The notes under the pieces are model-generated. The model was given only the letters and a program-made list of their open reading frames with translations, was not told where the DNA came from and did not search any database. Made by a program: the position numbers and the translations under genes. This document shows, in pieces, positions 19,098 to 32,055 of a stretch of 64,000 nucleotides of DNA; the first letter of the stretch is position 1; each line of letters begins with the position of its first letter. The DNA comes from Aromatoleum aromaticum EbN1. Lineage in GTDB: Bacteria > Pseudomonadota > Gammaproteobacteria > Burkholderiales > Rhodocyclaceae. The stretch covers positions 2,356,001 to 2,420,000 of the forward strand of contig NC_006513.1 of the NCBI RefSeq assembly GCF_000025965.1. Reading direction: 5' to 3'.

Positions 19098-19976
19098 ATG
19101 AGCAGCGTCGTGCGCCGCGTCCCGCCGATGCACGCCTTGGCCGCTTTCGAAGCCGCGGCGCGGCTGGGCGGTTTCGCGCAGGCGGCCGATGAGCTGTGCG
19201 TGACGCCGAGCGCTGTCAGCCACCGCATCCGCCAGCTCGAAGCGATGCTCGGCACGCCGCTGTTCGAACGCACGCCGGCGGGGGTGCGCCCGACCACGGT
19301 GGGGCGGCTGTACCTCGAGAGCGTGCGCGAGGCGTTCGGCAAGCTCGCGCAGGCGGGCGCGCTGCTGCAGCCCGAGCGCGAGCGGCTGCGCGTGTCGCTG
19401 CCACCGACTTTCGCGCGGCAACTGCTGATGGCGCGCCTGCCCGAGTACCTGCGCTCGCACCCGGAAGTCGAAGTCGAGATGCACCTGTCGATCCCGCTGC
19501 AGGACGTCACGGCCGAAACTGCTGACGTCGAGGTGCGCTGGGGGCGTGGCGATTATCCGGAGCGCACCGTGTGCAAGCTGTTCGACGACGTCGTCATGCC
19601 GCTCGCCGCGCCGTCGTGGGTGGCGGCGCGCGCGCTGCGCGGCATCGCCGATCTCGGCCGCGCCGAACTGCTGCGCTCGCCCCTGCTGCCGTGGCGGCCG
19701 TGTTTCGCCGCGGCCGGGCTCGACTGGCCGGAGCCCGAGCGCGGCGCCGTGTTCAATGATCTGGGCATGCTGTTCGAGGTCGCCGCGGCAGGGCTCGGCG
19801 CCGCCGTCGGCACCCGCAGGCTGTCGGCAGCGTGGGTCGACACCGGCCGGCTGGTACCGCTGTTCGGCGTGACCGCGCCAGCGCCTTTCACGTATTACGC
19901 CGTCGCGACGCCGGCGCAGCACAAGCGGGCAGTGGTGCGGGATTTCATCGCCTGGCTCGCCGGCGTCTTCGCCTGA
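19098..19976 (+). CDS. LysR-family transcriptional regulator, GcvA-like
   Basis: A 292-residue LysR-type regulator. The N-terminal winged helix-turn-helix (about residues 6-65) contains ALAAFEAAARLGGFAQAADE and VTPSAVSHRIRQLE, the GcvA/AmpR-type variant. The C-terminal effector domain has VEVRWGRGDYPE, as in GcvA homologues. The target is unknown: LysR regulators usually act on a divergent neighbour, but here the upstream gene (bluB) is codirectional. The downstream acpH starts 12 bases after its stop and may be cotranscribed. Confidence 0.85.
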   Translation: MSSVVRRVPPMHALAAFEAAARLGGFAQAADELCVTPSAVSHRIRQLEAMLGTPLFERTPAGVRPTTVGRLYLESVREAFGKLAQAGALLQPERERLRVSLPPTFARQLLMARLPEYLRSHPEVEVEMHLSIPLQDVTAETADVEVRWGRGDYPERTVCKLFDDVVMPLAAPSWVAARALRGIADLGRAELLRSPLLPWRPCFAAAGLDWPEPERGAVFNDLGMLFEVAAAGLGAAVGTRRLSAAWVDTGRLVPLFGVTAPAPFTYYAVATPAQHKRAVVRDFIAWLAGVFA

Positions 19977-19988
19977 GCCGGCGCAGCG

Positions 19989-20573
19989 ATGAACTTCCTT
20001 GCGCACGCTTATCTCGCCGGTGAATCGCCGGCGGACCGGCTCGGCGGGCTGATCGGCGACTTCGTCAAAGGCCCGCTGCCCGCCGGCCTGCCGCCGGATG
20101 TCGCGGCCGGAGTGCGGCTGCATCGGCAGATCGACGTCTTCGCCGATACCCATGCGGCCTTCGTTCGCAGCCGTTCGCGGGTGTCGACGGGGCGTCGACG
20201 CGTCGGGGGCGTGATGGTAGATATGTTCTACGACCACTTTCTCGCACTGCACTGGAGCCGATTCCGCGACGAGCCGCTCGATGTCTTCACGACGCAGCTG
20301 TACGCGCTCCTGGAGGCGAACGTGCCGATGCTGCCGCCCCCGCTGGTCGACCTCCTCCCGAGCATCACCGGCGCGGACTGGTTCGGTTCGTACCGGTCTG
20401 TCGATGCGACTTCGCATGCGCTCGACCGCATCGCGCTGCGGCTGCGACGGACCAACCCCTTGGCCGGCAGCGGCGCCGAACTGCAGTCGGACTACGCCGG
20501 CTTCGAGTCGGATTTCTTCGCGTTCATCGCGGACGCGCGGCGCTACACCGAAAGCTGCCGCGCGCAGCGGTGA
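19989..20573 (+). CDS. acpH: Acyl-carrier-protein phosphodiesterase (AcpH, DUF479)
   Basis: A 194-residue protein of the ACP hydrolyase family, which removes the 4'-phosphopantetheine group from holo-ACP. It begins MNFLAHAYLAG, continues with GGLIGDFVKGPLP and HRQIDVFADTH, and has VMVDMFYDHFLALHW, the conserved His/Asp metal-site segments of the family. Length matches E. coli AcpH (193). It is close behind the LysR gene on the same strand, with no obvious functional link. Confidence 0.9.
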   Translation: MNFLAHAYLAGESPADRLGGLIGDFVKGPLPAGLPPDVAAGVRLHRQIDVFADTHAAFVRSRSRVSTGRRRVGGVMVDMFYDHFLALHWSRFRDEPLDVFTTQLYALLEANVPMLPPPLVDLLPSITGADWFGSYRSVDATSHALDRIALRLRRTNPLAGSGAELQSDYAGFESDFFAFIADARRYTESCRAQR

Positions 20574-20645
20574 CGGTCCTTCGCCGTTTTGTCCCGCCGG
20601 TCGAGGTAAAAACAGCTTCACCCCAGGTAGTGCGCAAGAATATTG

Positions 20646-21803
20646 TCATGTGCCTGCTTTCGCCCAGGATTGCAGCGCTTCCGGCGCCGGTGACAGCCGC
20701 CGCCCCTCGGGTTTCCCCTCGTCGGGCTCGGCTGCCTGCAAACTGCCTTCGACCTGCAGGCGGCCGCCGACGTGCAGCGTCTGCGTCGGGAGCGCAAACT
20801 GGATCTCGCGCTCGGCGAACGCGCGCACGAGCTGAAGGTTGATCGCCTGCTGCACGTCCATGTAGACGTTGAAATCCGCGCTCAGGACGATATAGACCGC
20901 TTCGAAATCGAGCGACGATGCGCCGAAGCCCTTGAAATGCGCGCGGTCGAAGCGCACCTCCGGCTGGGACTCGATTGCCTGACGGATCAGGTCCGGGATG
21001 ACTTCGAGGCGGTCGGCCGGCGTGCCGTAGGTGACGCCAATCGGGAACGCGATGCGCCGCTCCTGCATGCGCTTGTAGTTGCGGATGCGGCTCTTCAGCA
21101 GATCGTTGTTCGAGAAAATGATCTGCTCGCCGCTGAGGCTGCGCACGCGGGTCGTCTTGAGGCCGACGTGCTCGACGGTGCCCATCAGGTCGTCGACGAT
21201 GATGAAGTCGCCGATGACGAAAGGCTGGTCGACCGCAATCGACAGCGACGCAAAGAGGTCGCTGAGGATGTTCTGCACCGCGAGCGCGACCGCGATGCCG
21301 CCGATGCCGAGGCTGGCAATCAGTGCCGTGACGTCGAGCCCGAGATTGTCGAGGACCAACAGCAGCACCAGCGCCCACAGCACGACGCGGCCGATGAACG
21401 TGAGCAGTGAGCGCGTCATCGCGCGCGCGCCCGGGTCGCCCGGCGTGGTAACGCTGAAACGGCGCTGAAGCCAGAAATCGAAGCCGCGATTCGCCCAGAA
21501 GCCCGCCTGTAGCAGGAGCAGGCCGACGAAGATGCGGTTGACGAGGGTCGTGAGCGCTTCGGGCAGCGTCAGGAAGCGCGTCGCGATGTAGAGGCCGATC
21601 GCGGCGCCGAGCAGGATCCGGGTCACCGAAAGGAGTTCGACGAGGAAGTCGTCGATGCCGTTGTCGGTCGTCGGCGTGATCGCCGCCAGGCGCGCGAGCA
21701 GCAGCCGGCGCACGGTATGCAGGACGAGCATGCTGCCGATGATGGCGAGCAGCGCGTAGCTCCAGTCCTGGAGCGTGTTGTTGCTGATCAGTTCGCGGAA
21801 CAT
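20646..21803 (-). CDS. Small-conductance mechanosensitive channel (MscS family)
   Basis: A 385-residue membrane protein. Four or so hydrophobic segments precede the pore-lining helix LIASLGIGGIAVALAVQNILSD, whose Gly/Ala pattern is that of MscS TM3. The cytoplasmic vestibule begins with QPFVIGDFIIVDDLMGTVEHVGLKTTRVR. It would open under membrane tension to release solutes on hypo-osmotic shock. It is longer than E. coli MscS (286), with extra N-terminal helices and an acidic/basic C-terminal tail from about residue 355. Confidence 0.9.
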   Translation of the reverse strand: MFRELISNNTLQDWSYALLAIIGSMLVLHTVRRLLLARLAAITPTTDNGIDDFLVELLSVTRILLGAAIGLYIATRFLTLPEALTTLVNRIFVGLLLLQAGFWANRGFDFWLQRRFSVTTPGDPGARAMTRSLLTFIGRVVLWALVLLLVLDNLGLDVTALIASLGIGGIAVALAVQNILSDLFASLSIAVDQPFVIGDFIIVDDLMGTVEHVGLKTTRVRSLSGEQIIFSNNDLLKSRIRNYKRMQERRIAFPIGVTYGTPADRLEVIPDLIRQAIESQPEVRFDRAHFKGFGASSLDFEAVYIVLSADFNVYMDVQQAINLQLVRAFAEREIQFALPTQTLHVGGRLQVEGSLQAAEPDEGKPEGRRLSPAPEALQSWAKAGT

Positions 21804-22635
21804 GATTGCTCTTTGGGAAGGGGGCGGGAAAGTGTTCGTGCCGGTCGGGCCTGTGCATTTCGCCGAGGGCGAAGTCGCTCGTCGCGCCTCAGGCGCTGGT
21901 GAGCGAAAGCGACACGGCCCGGCTGGAAGGTGCCCTCTGCGCCGGGTCCGCGCAGGCGCAATGTGTCGTCCACGCTATCGACCGCGGAAGCGGGGACTTC
22001 CTCGGCGGCTAAATGGATTTCTACGGCGGGATTTCTACGGCGATTCCACCCATCGATTCGTCTCCTCTGCTTGTTCGAGGGACGAAAGAGTGTACGTTGA
22101 AAAGTAGTTTTGGCCAAATGCATGAGCCGGTGCACGAGTCAGCCGAATTCGCGGGATTTCGCTCGAGCAAGGAACATTCGGTCAAGTGGCAAGGCGCATT
22201 TTTGTGTAAAAGCCACATTTCCACACAATTGAAAATTCCGCGCCCTGTCCCGCTTTGCGCCCGAAGTCTGGTGGGGCAGGCCCCGATCTTGCGCCGCGCG
22301 CGTTGACAAAAAACCTTCCTGTAAATACATTGCAACCGTTGTTGCATTGCAGCAGCTGACAGCAACACTCTGATTCGATTGATCTGGTTAGGTGCGGCGC
22401 CGAAATTTTCCTTCCCACACGGCGCATACAAGCATGGCCGTGCGCACCGCGGGGGCACGTCGTCAAGTTGCGGCGGCTTGCCTGAACGACCACTGAAGAC
22501 CGAGTACTTCGATAGCCGATGGCGATATTCCGTTCGCCACCGGTTCCCAGCCCGATGCAATACCCGGGGCTCCGTTGCGCCGATTTTTGGCCCACGGCGG
22601 GACATCGATGTGCCTGATCACAGCACGGAGGAACC
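21804..22635. other. 832-base gene-free region with leader of the lytic transglycosylase
   Basis: No convincing protein gene lies here. Open frames on both strands lack recognisable domains and good ribosome sites. Base composition drops compared with the flanking genes around 22000-22400. The segment contains a perfect tandem 14-base duplication at 22015-22042 (GGATTTCTACGGCG twice) and a near-consensus promoter at 22303-22331. That promoter would give the downstream gene a leader of roughly 300 bases. A small RNA or a structured 5' leader is possible; I recognise no known family. Confidence 0.5.
22303..22331 (+). promoter_or_regulatory. Sigma-70 promoter upstream of the lytic transglycosylase
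   Basis: TTGACA at 22303-22308, a 17-base spacer, and TACATT at 22326-22331. The -35 is a perfect match and the spacing is optimal, which stands out in this GC-rich genome. Transcription should begin near 22338, about 300 bases before the next start codon. Confidence 0.7.
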
Positions 22636-23358
22636 ATGGTCCACGCAACTCAGGACGACGGGCGCAAGCGCACTACCGCCAACGTCGTTGTTCATTTTGC
22701 CCAGGCTTCACTGGTGGTGGGGATGCTCGCAGCAGGATGGCTCGGCAGCGCCTATCTGAAGCATGAGTCCGTCAAGTTTGCCGACATCGGTATGTCCCCT
22801 GCCAGCGAAGCGGCCGTCGAGGCCGCGGCAGGCGCCCTGCCGACTCGCGCGATGCTACCGGCCCTGCGCAACGCGAGCGCCGAAGGGGGGCTCTCGTCCG
22901 AGATGAGGCGGGTGCGAGACTACGTCGCGAGGCGCTACAAAGTGCCGACGACGATGCTCGATCCGGTGCTTGCGGCGGCAGAGCATCATGGGCGGACCTC
23001 CGGCATCGATCCCCTGCTGATCGTCGCGATGATGGCGATCGAGTCGAGCTTCAATCCGGTTGCGGTGAGCAGCATGGGCGCGCAGGGCCTGATGCAGGTG
23101 ATCCCACGCTTTCACATGGATAAGATCGGCGACGTCGACCGGAAAAATCCGCTTTTCGATCCGCAGTTGAACGTGCGCGTCGGAACGCAGGTGCTCGCCG
23201 AAGGCTTGCGCCGTTTCGGCAGCCTGCAGGCGGCGCTGCAGTACTACGGCGGCGCGCGCAGCGATCCGCAGGCGCGATACGCGAACAAGGTGCTGGCGAT
23301 GAAGAAGCGGCTGATCAGCGCTGCCGGTCGTGATCTGCAGGTCGCCACCGGGGCTTGA
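22636..23358 (+). CDS. Membrane-anchored lytic transglycosylase (SLT domain)
   Basis: A 240-residue protein with one N-terminal transmembrane segment (about 20-40), a linker, and a C-terminal SLT/lysozyme-like domain. The catalytic glutamate is Glu136 in MMAIESSFNP. SSMGAQGLMQVIP and ALQYYGGA are the other SLT motifs. It should cleave peptidoglycan in the periplasm, forming 1,6-anhydro ends. The ATG at 22636 follows GGAGGAACC. It is single-copy in its operon, with a strong hairpin terminator after it, and it may share that terminator with the convergent pckG. Confidence 0.88.
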   Translation: MVHATQDDGRKRTTANVVVHFAQASLVVGMLAAGWLGSAYLKHESVKFADIGMSPASEAAVEAAAGALPTRAMLPALRNASAEGGLSSEMRRVRDYVARRYKVPTTMLDPVLAAAEHHGRTSGIDPLLIVAMMAIESSFNPVAVSSMGAQGLMQVIPRFHMDKIGDVDRKNPLFDPQLNVRVGTQVLAEGLRRFGSLQAALQYYGGARSDPQARYANKVLAMKKRLISAAGRDLQVATGA

Positions 23359-23426
23359 GTTTTCGCCGCGTCGATCCGGTTGCAGGGCTTCTCCTTGCGC
23401 GGTCGAGTGCCGATCGCAGGAAACCG

Positions 23427-23464
23427 AAAAGCAAAAGCGCCGACGGATCGGCGCTTTTGCTTTT
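23427..23464. terminator. Bidirectional rho-independent terminator between the SLT gene and pckG
   Basis: A perfect 17-bp stem (23427-23443 with 23448-23464) closes a CGGA loop. A-rich and T-rich flanks make it work in both directions. It lies between the convergent SLT and pckG genes, the expected place for a shared terminator. Confidence 0.9.
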
Positions 23465-23498
23465 TCATCGGCTGCCGGAGCGGCGCCGGCAGCGGGGG

Positions 23499-27946
<4,448 letters not shown>

Positions 27947-28042
27947 GTCCGCAGGCGGTGTGATTGCCGGCGTGTCGCCCGCAGCCGCCTGCACGCCCGT
28001 GGCATCATTCCCCCGCATGTGTGCGATCGAGGCGGGGGGCGC

Positions 28043-29173
28043 ATGACGGAAGGGAAGGCAGCGCTGGTATTGACAGGGGGCGGTGCACGCGCGGCTTACC
28101 AGGTCGGCGTGCTCGCCGCGATCCGCAAGATCAGGGGACGGCAGCCCGGAAATCCGTTCCCGATCCTGTGCGGCACTTCGGCCGGCGGCATCAACGCCGC
28201 GACGCTCGCAGTGTTTTCGTCCGACTTCAATGCCGGCGTGCGCAAGCTGGCGTGGATCTGGCGCAATTTCCACGTCGACCAGGTGTACCGGGCCGACGCC
28301 GCGGCGCTGATGGCCACCGGATTGCGCTGGGGCGGTGCACTGATGTTCGGCTGGGCAGTACGCCAGACGCCGCGCTCGCTGCTCGACAACAGCCCGCTGC
28401 GCGCGTTGCTCGAGCGCGTGCTCGATTTCTCGGCGATCCGCCGCGCGATCGAGACGGGACATCTCCATGCGGTCAGCGTTGCCGCATCGGGTTATTCGTC
28501 CGGCGAGAACCTGGCATTTTTCGAAGCGACGCCGGAAGTGCTGCCGTGGCGCCGCGCCCAGCGCGTCGGCATGCCGACCCGCCTCGGTATCGAGCATCTG
28601 CTCGCGTCGAGTGCGATTCCGTTCGTGTTTCCGGCGGTCAAGATCAACCGTGAATATTTCGGCGACGGCTCGATGCGCCAGCTCGCCCCGATCAGCCCGG
28701 CGATCCACATGGGGGCCGAGCGCATCCTCGTCATCGGTTCAGGCCGGCTCGCCGAAGAGGGGCGCCAGCGCACCGAGGACTATCCGCCACTCGCGCAGAT
28801 CGCCGGCCACGCCCTGTCGAGCATCTTCCTCGACGGACTCACTGTCGATCTGGAGCGCATGGAGCGCATCAACACGACGCTGAACGCCTTCACCGCTGCC
28901 GAGCGCGACGCGGCAGGCCTCGCGTTGCGGCCGATCGAAACGTTGGTGATCTCGCCGTCGAAACGGCTCGACGCGATCGCCGGCCGTCATCGCGACACGC
29001 TGCCGCTGGCATTGCGAACGCTGCTGCGCGGTGTCGGCGCGATGCGTCGCGAGGGTTCGACGCTGCTGTCCTACCTCCTGTTCGAGCCCGCCTTCACCCG
29101 CGCGCTGATGGACATGGGCTTCCAGGACACCCTCGCGCGCCGTGACGAGGTGGCGGCTTTCCTGCGGCTGTGA
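28043..29173 (+). CDS. Patatin-like phospholipase
   Basis: A 376-residue protein with the patatin signature. The oxyanion-hole loop TGGGARAAYQVGVL lies near residue 11, the nucleophile elbow CGTSAGG has Ser46, and the second member of the catalytic dyad is Asp in YFGDGSMRQLAP. A C-terminal DUF3336-like region follows. It likely hydrolyses acyl chains of membrane phospholipids in the cytoplasm or at the inner membrane. The ATG at 28043 begins the conserved domain; the in-frame extension upstream does not. It is an isolated gene between maeB and the PBP7-like gene. Confidence 0.9.
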   Translation: MTEGKAALVLTGGGARAAYQVGVLAAIRKIRGRQPGNPFPILCGTSAGGINAATLAVFSSDFNAGVRKLAWIWRNFHVDQVYRADAAALMATGLRWGGALMFGWAVRQTPRSLLDNSPLRALLERVLDFSAIRRAIETGHLHAVSVAASGYSSGENLAFFEATPEVLPWRRAQRVGMPTRLGIEHLLASSAIPFVFPAVKINREYFGDGSMRQLAPISPAIHMGAERILVIGSGRLAEEGRQRTEDYPPLAQIAGHALSSIFLDGLTVDLERMERINTTLNAFTAAERDAAGLALRPIETLVISPSKRLDAIAGRHRDTLPLALRTLLRGVGAMRREGSTLLSYLLFEPAFTRALMDMGFQDTLARRDEVAAFLRL

Positions 29174-29240
29174 ACTTTTTTTCGGACAGTTATGTAAGCG
29201 CCAACCCATCCCGTCAGGTTGGTGTAACAATATGTCCGGG

Positions 29241-29267
29241 GTTTTTTTGAATCCACTTCAAAAAAAC
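29241..29267. terminator. AT-rich perfect hairpin after the patatin gene
   Basis: An 11-bp perfect inverted repeat (29241-29251 with 29257-29267) consists mostly of T-runs and A-runs around a five-base loop. It sits about 70 bases after the patatin stop and 66 before the next start. It could be a weak terminator or an AT-rich regulatory palindrome of the PBP7-like gene. Confidence 0.4.
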
Positions 29268-29332
29268 TTGATATCTGTTTAATTTGATTAAAAATAAAAG
29301 TGCCGTCCCACGCACTTTCCGGCTCGCCTACC

Positions 29333-30421
29333 ATGACTTTTCGCCATCTTGCCGCTGCCCTTCTGAGTCTTGCCCTGCTGCAGACCGGAGGGATCGAACC
29401 CGCTGCCGCCGCGACCGGACAGGAGCGGGTCCGGACGGCCAAACCGACTGCGACCAAAAAGGCGCCGGTCCGTTACACGATCCGCAAAAAAACTGCCAAG
29501 GCAGTGACGCTGCACAAGAGCACGGTGCGCAAACCGCCCCCGCGCAAGCCGGCCCTGCGCAAGGTGTCCGCTCGCCGCTCGCTGGTGGCTCCCGTCGCGC
29601 CGATGGCGCCGGTCCAGGTCCAGCCTGAAGTGGACCGGCTGGGTAACCCCCAGCTGCGCTCCGCAGCTTTCGTCGTCGTCAACCAGGCTACCGGTGAAGT
29701 GATCCTCGAGAAGAAGAGCGACTCGGTGCTGCCGATCGCATCGATCACGAAACTGATGACCGCGATGGTGGTCCTCGACGGCGGGCAGAGCCTGTCCGAA
29801 GAGATCGTCATCACCGAGGACGACCTCGACACGATCAAGGGGACGGGCTCGCGGCTGGCGCTCGGAACCCGGCTCACGCGTGAGCAACTGCTGCATCTGG
29901 CGCTGATGTCCTCGGAAAATCGAGCTGCTTCGGCGCTCGGTCGCAGCTACCCGGGCGGCATCGCCGCGTTCGTCAAGGCGATGAACGTCAAGGCCCGGCT
30001 GGTCGGGCTCGGCGATACGCGTTTCAGCGACAGCACCGGCCTCGATCCGACCAATGTCTCGAGTCCTCGCGATCTCGTCCGCATGGTGTCGGCAGCGTCC
30101 ACCTATCCGCTGATCCGCCGCTTTTCGACCAGCAGCGAAGACCATGTCGAGATACGCGGCCGGATGCATCGCTTCGGCAACACCAATTCGCTCGTCCGCA
30201 GTCCCGAATGGGAGATCGACGTGTCGAAGACCGGCTACATCCGCGAGGCGGGCCGCTGCCTCGTGATGCAGGCCCGGCTGCTCAACCAGCGGGTGATCAT
30301 CGTGTTGATGGATTCCGAGGGACGCTACACGCGCACTGCCGATGCGGTGCGGATCAAGAAGTGGCTCGAGGCGGTGGGCGCCCAGCGCGTCGCGGGCCTC
30401 GCTCCCGGTGAGAACGGCTAG
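29333..30421 (+). CDS. pbpG: D-alanyl-D-alanine endopeptidase, PBP7 (PbpG)-like
   Basis: A 362-residue penicillin-binding serine peptidase of the S11 family. It starts with a signal peptide (1 to about 27), then an unusually basic Lys/Arg/Pro-rich linker (about 30-95). The catalytic domain follows: Ser137-Ile-Thr-Lys140 (SxxK), Ser194-Glu-Asn196 (SxN) and KTG at 299-301. PBP7 proteins cleave peptide crosslinks in the periplasm. I chose the ATG at 29333, which begins the signal peptide; an upstream in-frame start adds 11 residues before it. Confidence 0.9.
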   Translation: MTFRHLAAALLSLALLQTGGIEPAAAATGQERVRTAKPTATKKAPVRYTIRKKTAKAVTLHKSTVRKPPPRKPALRKVSARRSLVAPVAPMAPVQVQPEVDRLGNPQLRSAAFVVVNQATGEVILEKKSDSVLPIASITKLMTAMVVLDGGQSLSEEIVITEDDLDTIKGTGSRLALGTRLTREQLLHLALMSSENRAASALGRSYPGGIAAFVKAMNVKARLVGLGDTRFSDSTGLDPTNVSSPRDLVRMVSAASTYPLIRRFSTSSEDHVEIRGRMHRFGNTNSLVRSPEWEIDVSKTGYIREAGRCLVMQARLLNQRVIIVLMDSEGRYTRTADAVRIKKWLEAVGAQRVAGLAPGENG

Positions 30422-30445
30422 GCATCCCGGGCTGGTCGCCGTCGG

Positions 30446-31237
30446 TCAGTGGGAGATGCGGTTCGGGACGTAACCGAGCGCGCGGGAGATTTCGTCGGCG
30501 GCTTCGCGCAAAAGGGGAGCGCGGTCGGGATTGAAGCGCTCCGAAGGGGTCGACAGCGACAGGCCGGCGATCAGTTCGCCGGAATCGTCGCGGATCCCGG
30601 CGGCGATGCAGCGCACGCCGTTTTCGACTTCGTCGAGGTCGAACGCGACGCCGTGCCGGCGGACCTTGTCGAGCTCCTTTTCCAGCGCGGCGGGGTCGGT
30701 GATGGAGCCAGGGGTCGAGGCCGGCAGGCCGGTGCGGCGCGCGTACTCGCGCACGCGTTCCAGGCCGTCCTCGACGAGGAAGAGCTTGCCGGTGGCGGTG
30801 GTGTGCAGCGGGGCCCGGGCGCCGACGATATGCACGACGCGCACGGCTGAGCGGCCGCTCGACGTGCGGTCGACGTAGACGATCTCGTCACCGTCGCGAA
30901 TGCCCAGGTTGATGCTCTCGCCGGTCGCGGCGTGGAGCTTGAGCATCGCCGGCATCGCCGTCTCGCGTAGCGAGATGCGCGATTTCACCAGGCTCCCCAG
31001 TTCCAGCAGGCGGATGCCGAGACGGTAGGTGCCGCCTTCGCCGCGCTCGACGAAACCGCTTTGCGACATCGCGCCGAGGATGCGGTGGGCGGTGGAGGGA
31101 TGAAGCCCCGTCTCCTGCGCGATCTGCTTCAGCGGCGCGGGATCGGGGTGATGGGCGAGGACGTCGAGCAGCTTCATCATGCGCTCGACGACCTGGATCG
31201 GATTCTTGGTTTCGGGGGGAGATGTCACACGGGTCAC
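30446..31237 (-). CDS. IclR-family transcriptional regulator
   Basis: A 263-residue regulator with an N-terminal winged helix-turn-helix (about 15-75, including LKQIAQETGLHPSTAHRILGAM). The C-terminal effector domain (about 90-255) contains GESINLGIRDGDEIVYVD and GVAFDLDEVENGVRCIAAGI. It diverges from the lactate-utilisation operon with only 77 bases between the starts. That suggests it controls the operon and itself, probably in response to a small organic acid. The effector is not known from sequence. Confidence 0.9.
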   Translation of the reverse strand: MTRVTSPPETKNPIQVVERMMKLLDVLAHHPDPAPLKQIAQETGLHPSTAHRILGAMSQSGFVERGEGGTYRLGIRLLELGSLVKSRISLRETAMPAMLKLHAATGESINLGIRDGDEIVYVDRTSSGRSAVRVVHIVGARAPLHTTATGKLFLVEDGLERVREYARRTGLPASTPGSITDPAALEKELDKVRRHGVAFDLDEVENGVRCIAAGIRDDSGELIAGLSLSTPSERFNPDRAPLLREAADEISRALGYVPNRISH

Positions 31238-31314
31238 TGCGGGTTTTCCTTAACTTGTGCAGTTTACTCGGGCGTCGTAATTTCGCCTAGTGAAATGAAA
31301 TGGCGGTTGTCGGA

Positions 31315-32055
31315 ATGACGAAAGAGAAAATACGTGTCGGCCTGTTCGTTACATGCCTGGTGGATCTGCTGCGCCCGCGCATCGGTTTCGCCGCCCTGAG
31401 ACTGCTCGAAGCGGCGGACTGCGAAGTCGTCGTGCCCTCGACGCAGACGTGCTGCGGACAACCGGCCTTCAACTCCGGCGACACCCGGGTCGCGCGCGCG
31501 CTGGCGCTGAAGCTGATCGCCGAGTTCGAGGGGCTCGACTACGTGGTCGTGCCGTCGGGGTCGTGCGGCGGCATGATCCGGGTTCATTACCCGCAGCTGT
31601 TCGACGACGATCCGGCCGCCGCGGCACGCGCCCGGGCGCTGGCTGCACGCACGTTCGAACTGACGGATTTCCTCGTCTCCGTGCTCGGCGTCGCGAAAGT
31701 GCCGGGCGACTTCGAAGGCACCGTGACCTACCACGACAGTTGCTCGGGGCTGCGCGAACTGGGCGTGAAGGCGCAGCCGCGCGCGCTGCTCGCGCACCTG
31801 CCGGGCGTCGAACTGAAGGAGATGGCTGCGAGCGAGGAGTGCTGCGGTTTCGGCGGCATGTTCTCGGTGAAGTTCGGCGACATCTCCACGCGCATCGTCG
31901 ATCGCAAGTGCGACAACATCCTGGCGACGGGAGCTGACGCGGTCGTGCTCGGGGATCTCGGCTGCATGCTGAACATCGAAGGCCGGCTGCGTCGCCGCGG
32001 CGACGAGCGCACGCGCGTGCTGCATGTCGCCGAGGTGCTGGCCGGAGAAGACTGA
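31315..32055 (+). CDS. lutA: Lactate utilisation protein LutA/LldE, (Fe-S)-binding
   Basis: A 246-residue protein with two CCG domains (cysteine-rich CX(n)CCGX(n)C pattern). TQTCCGQPAFNSGD lies in the first half and SEECCGFGGMFSVKFGDIS in the second, with DSCSGLRELG between. These bind iron-sulfur clusters and relate to heterodisulfide-reductase subunits. With LutB and LutC it forms the cytoplasmic L-lactate dehydrogenase complex that feeds electrons to the respiratory chain. The start is uncertain: ATG at 31300 is also in frame. The stop shares a base with the lutB start. Confidence 0.92.
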   Translation: MTKEKIRVGLFVTCLVDLLRPRIGFAALRLLEAADCEVVVPSTQTCCGQPAFNSGDTRVARALALKLIAEFEGLDYVVVPSGSCGGMIRVHYPQLFDDDPAAAARARALAARTFELTDFLVSVLGVAKVPGDFEGTVTYHDSCSGLRELGVKAQPRALLAHLPGVELKEMAASEECCGFGGMFSVKFGDISTRIVDRKCDNILATGADAVVLGDLGCMLNIEGRLRRRGDERTRVLHVAEVLAGED

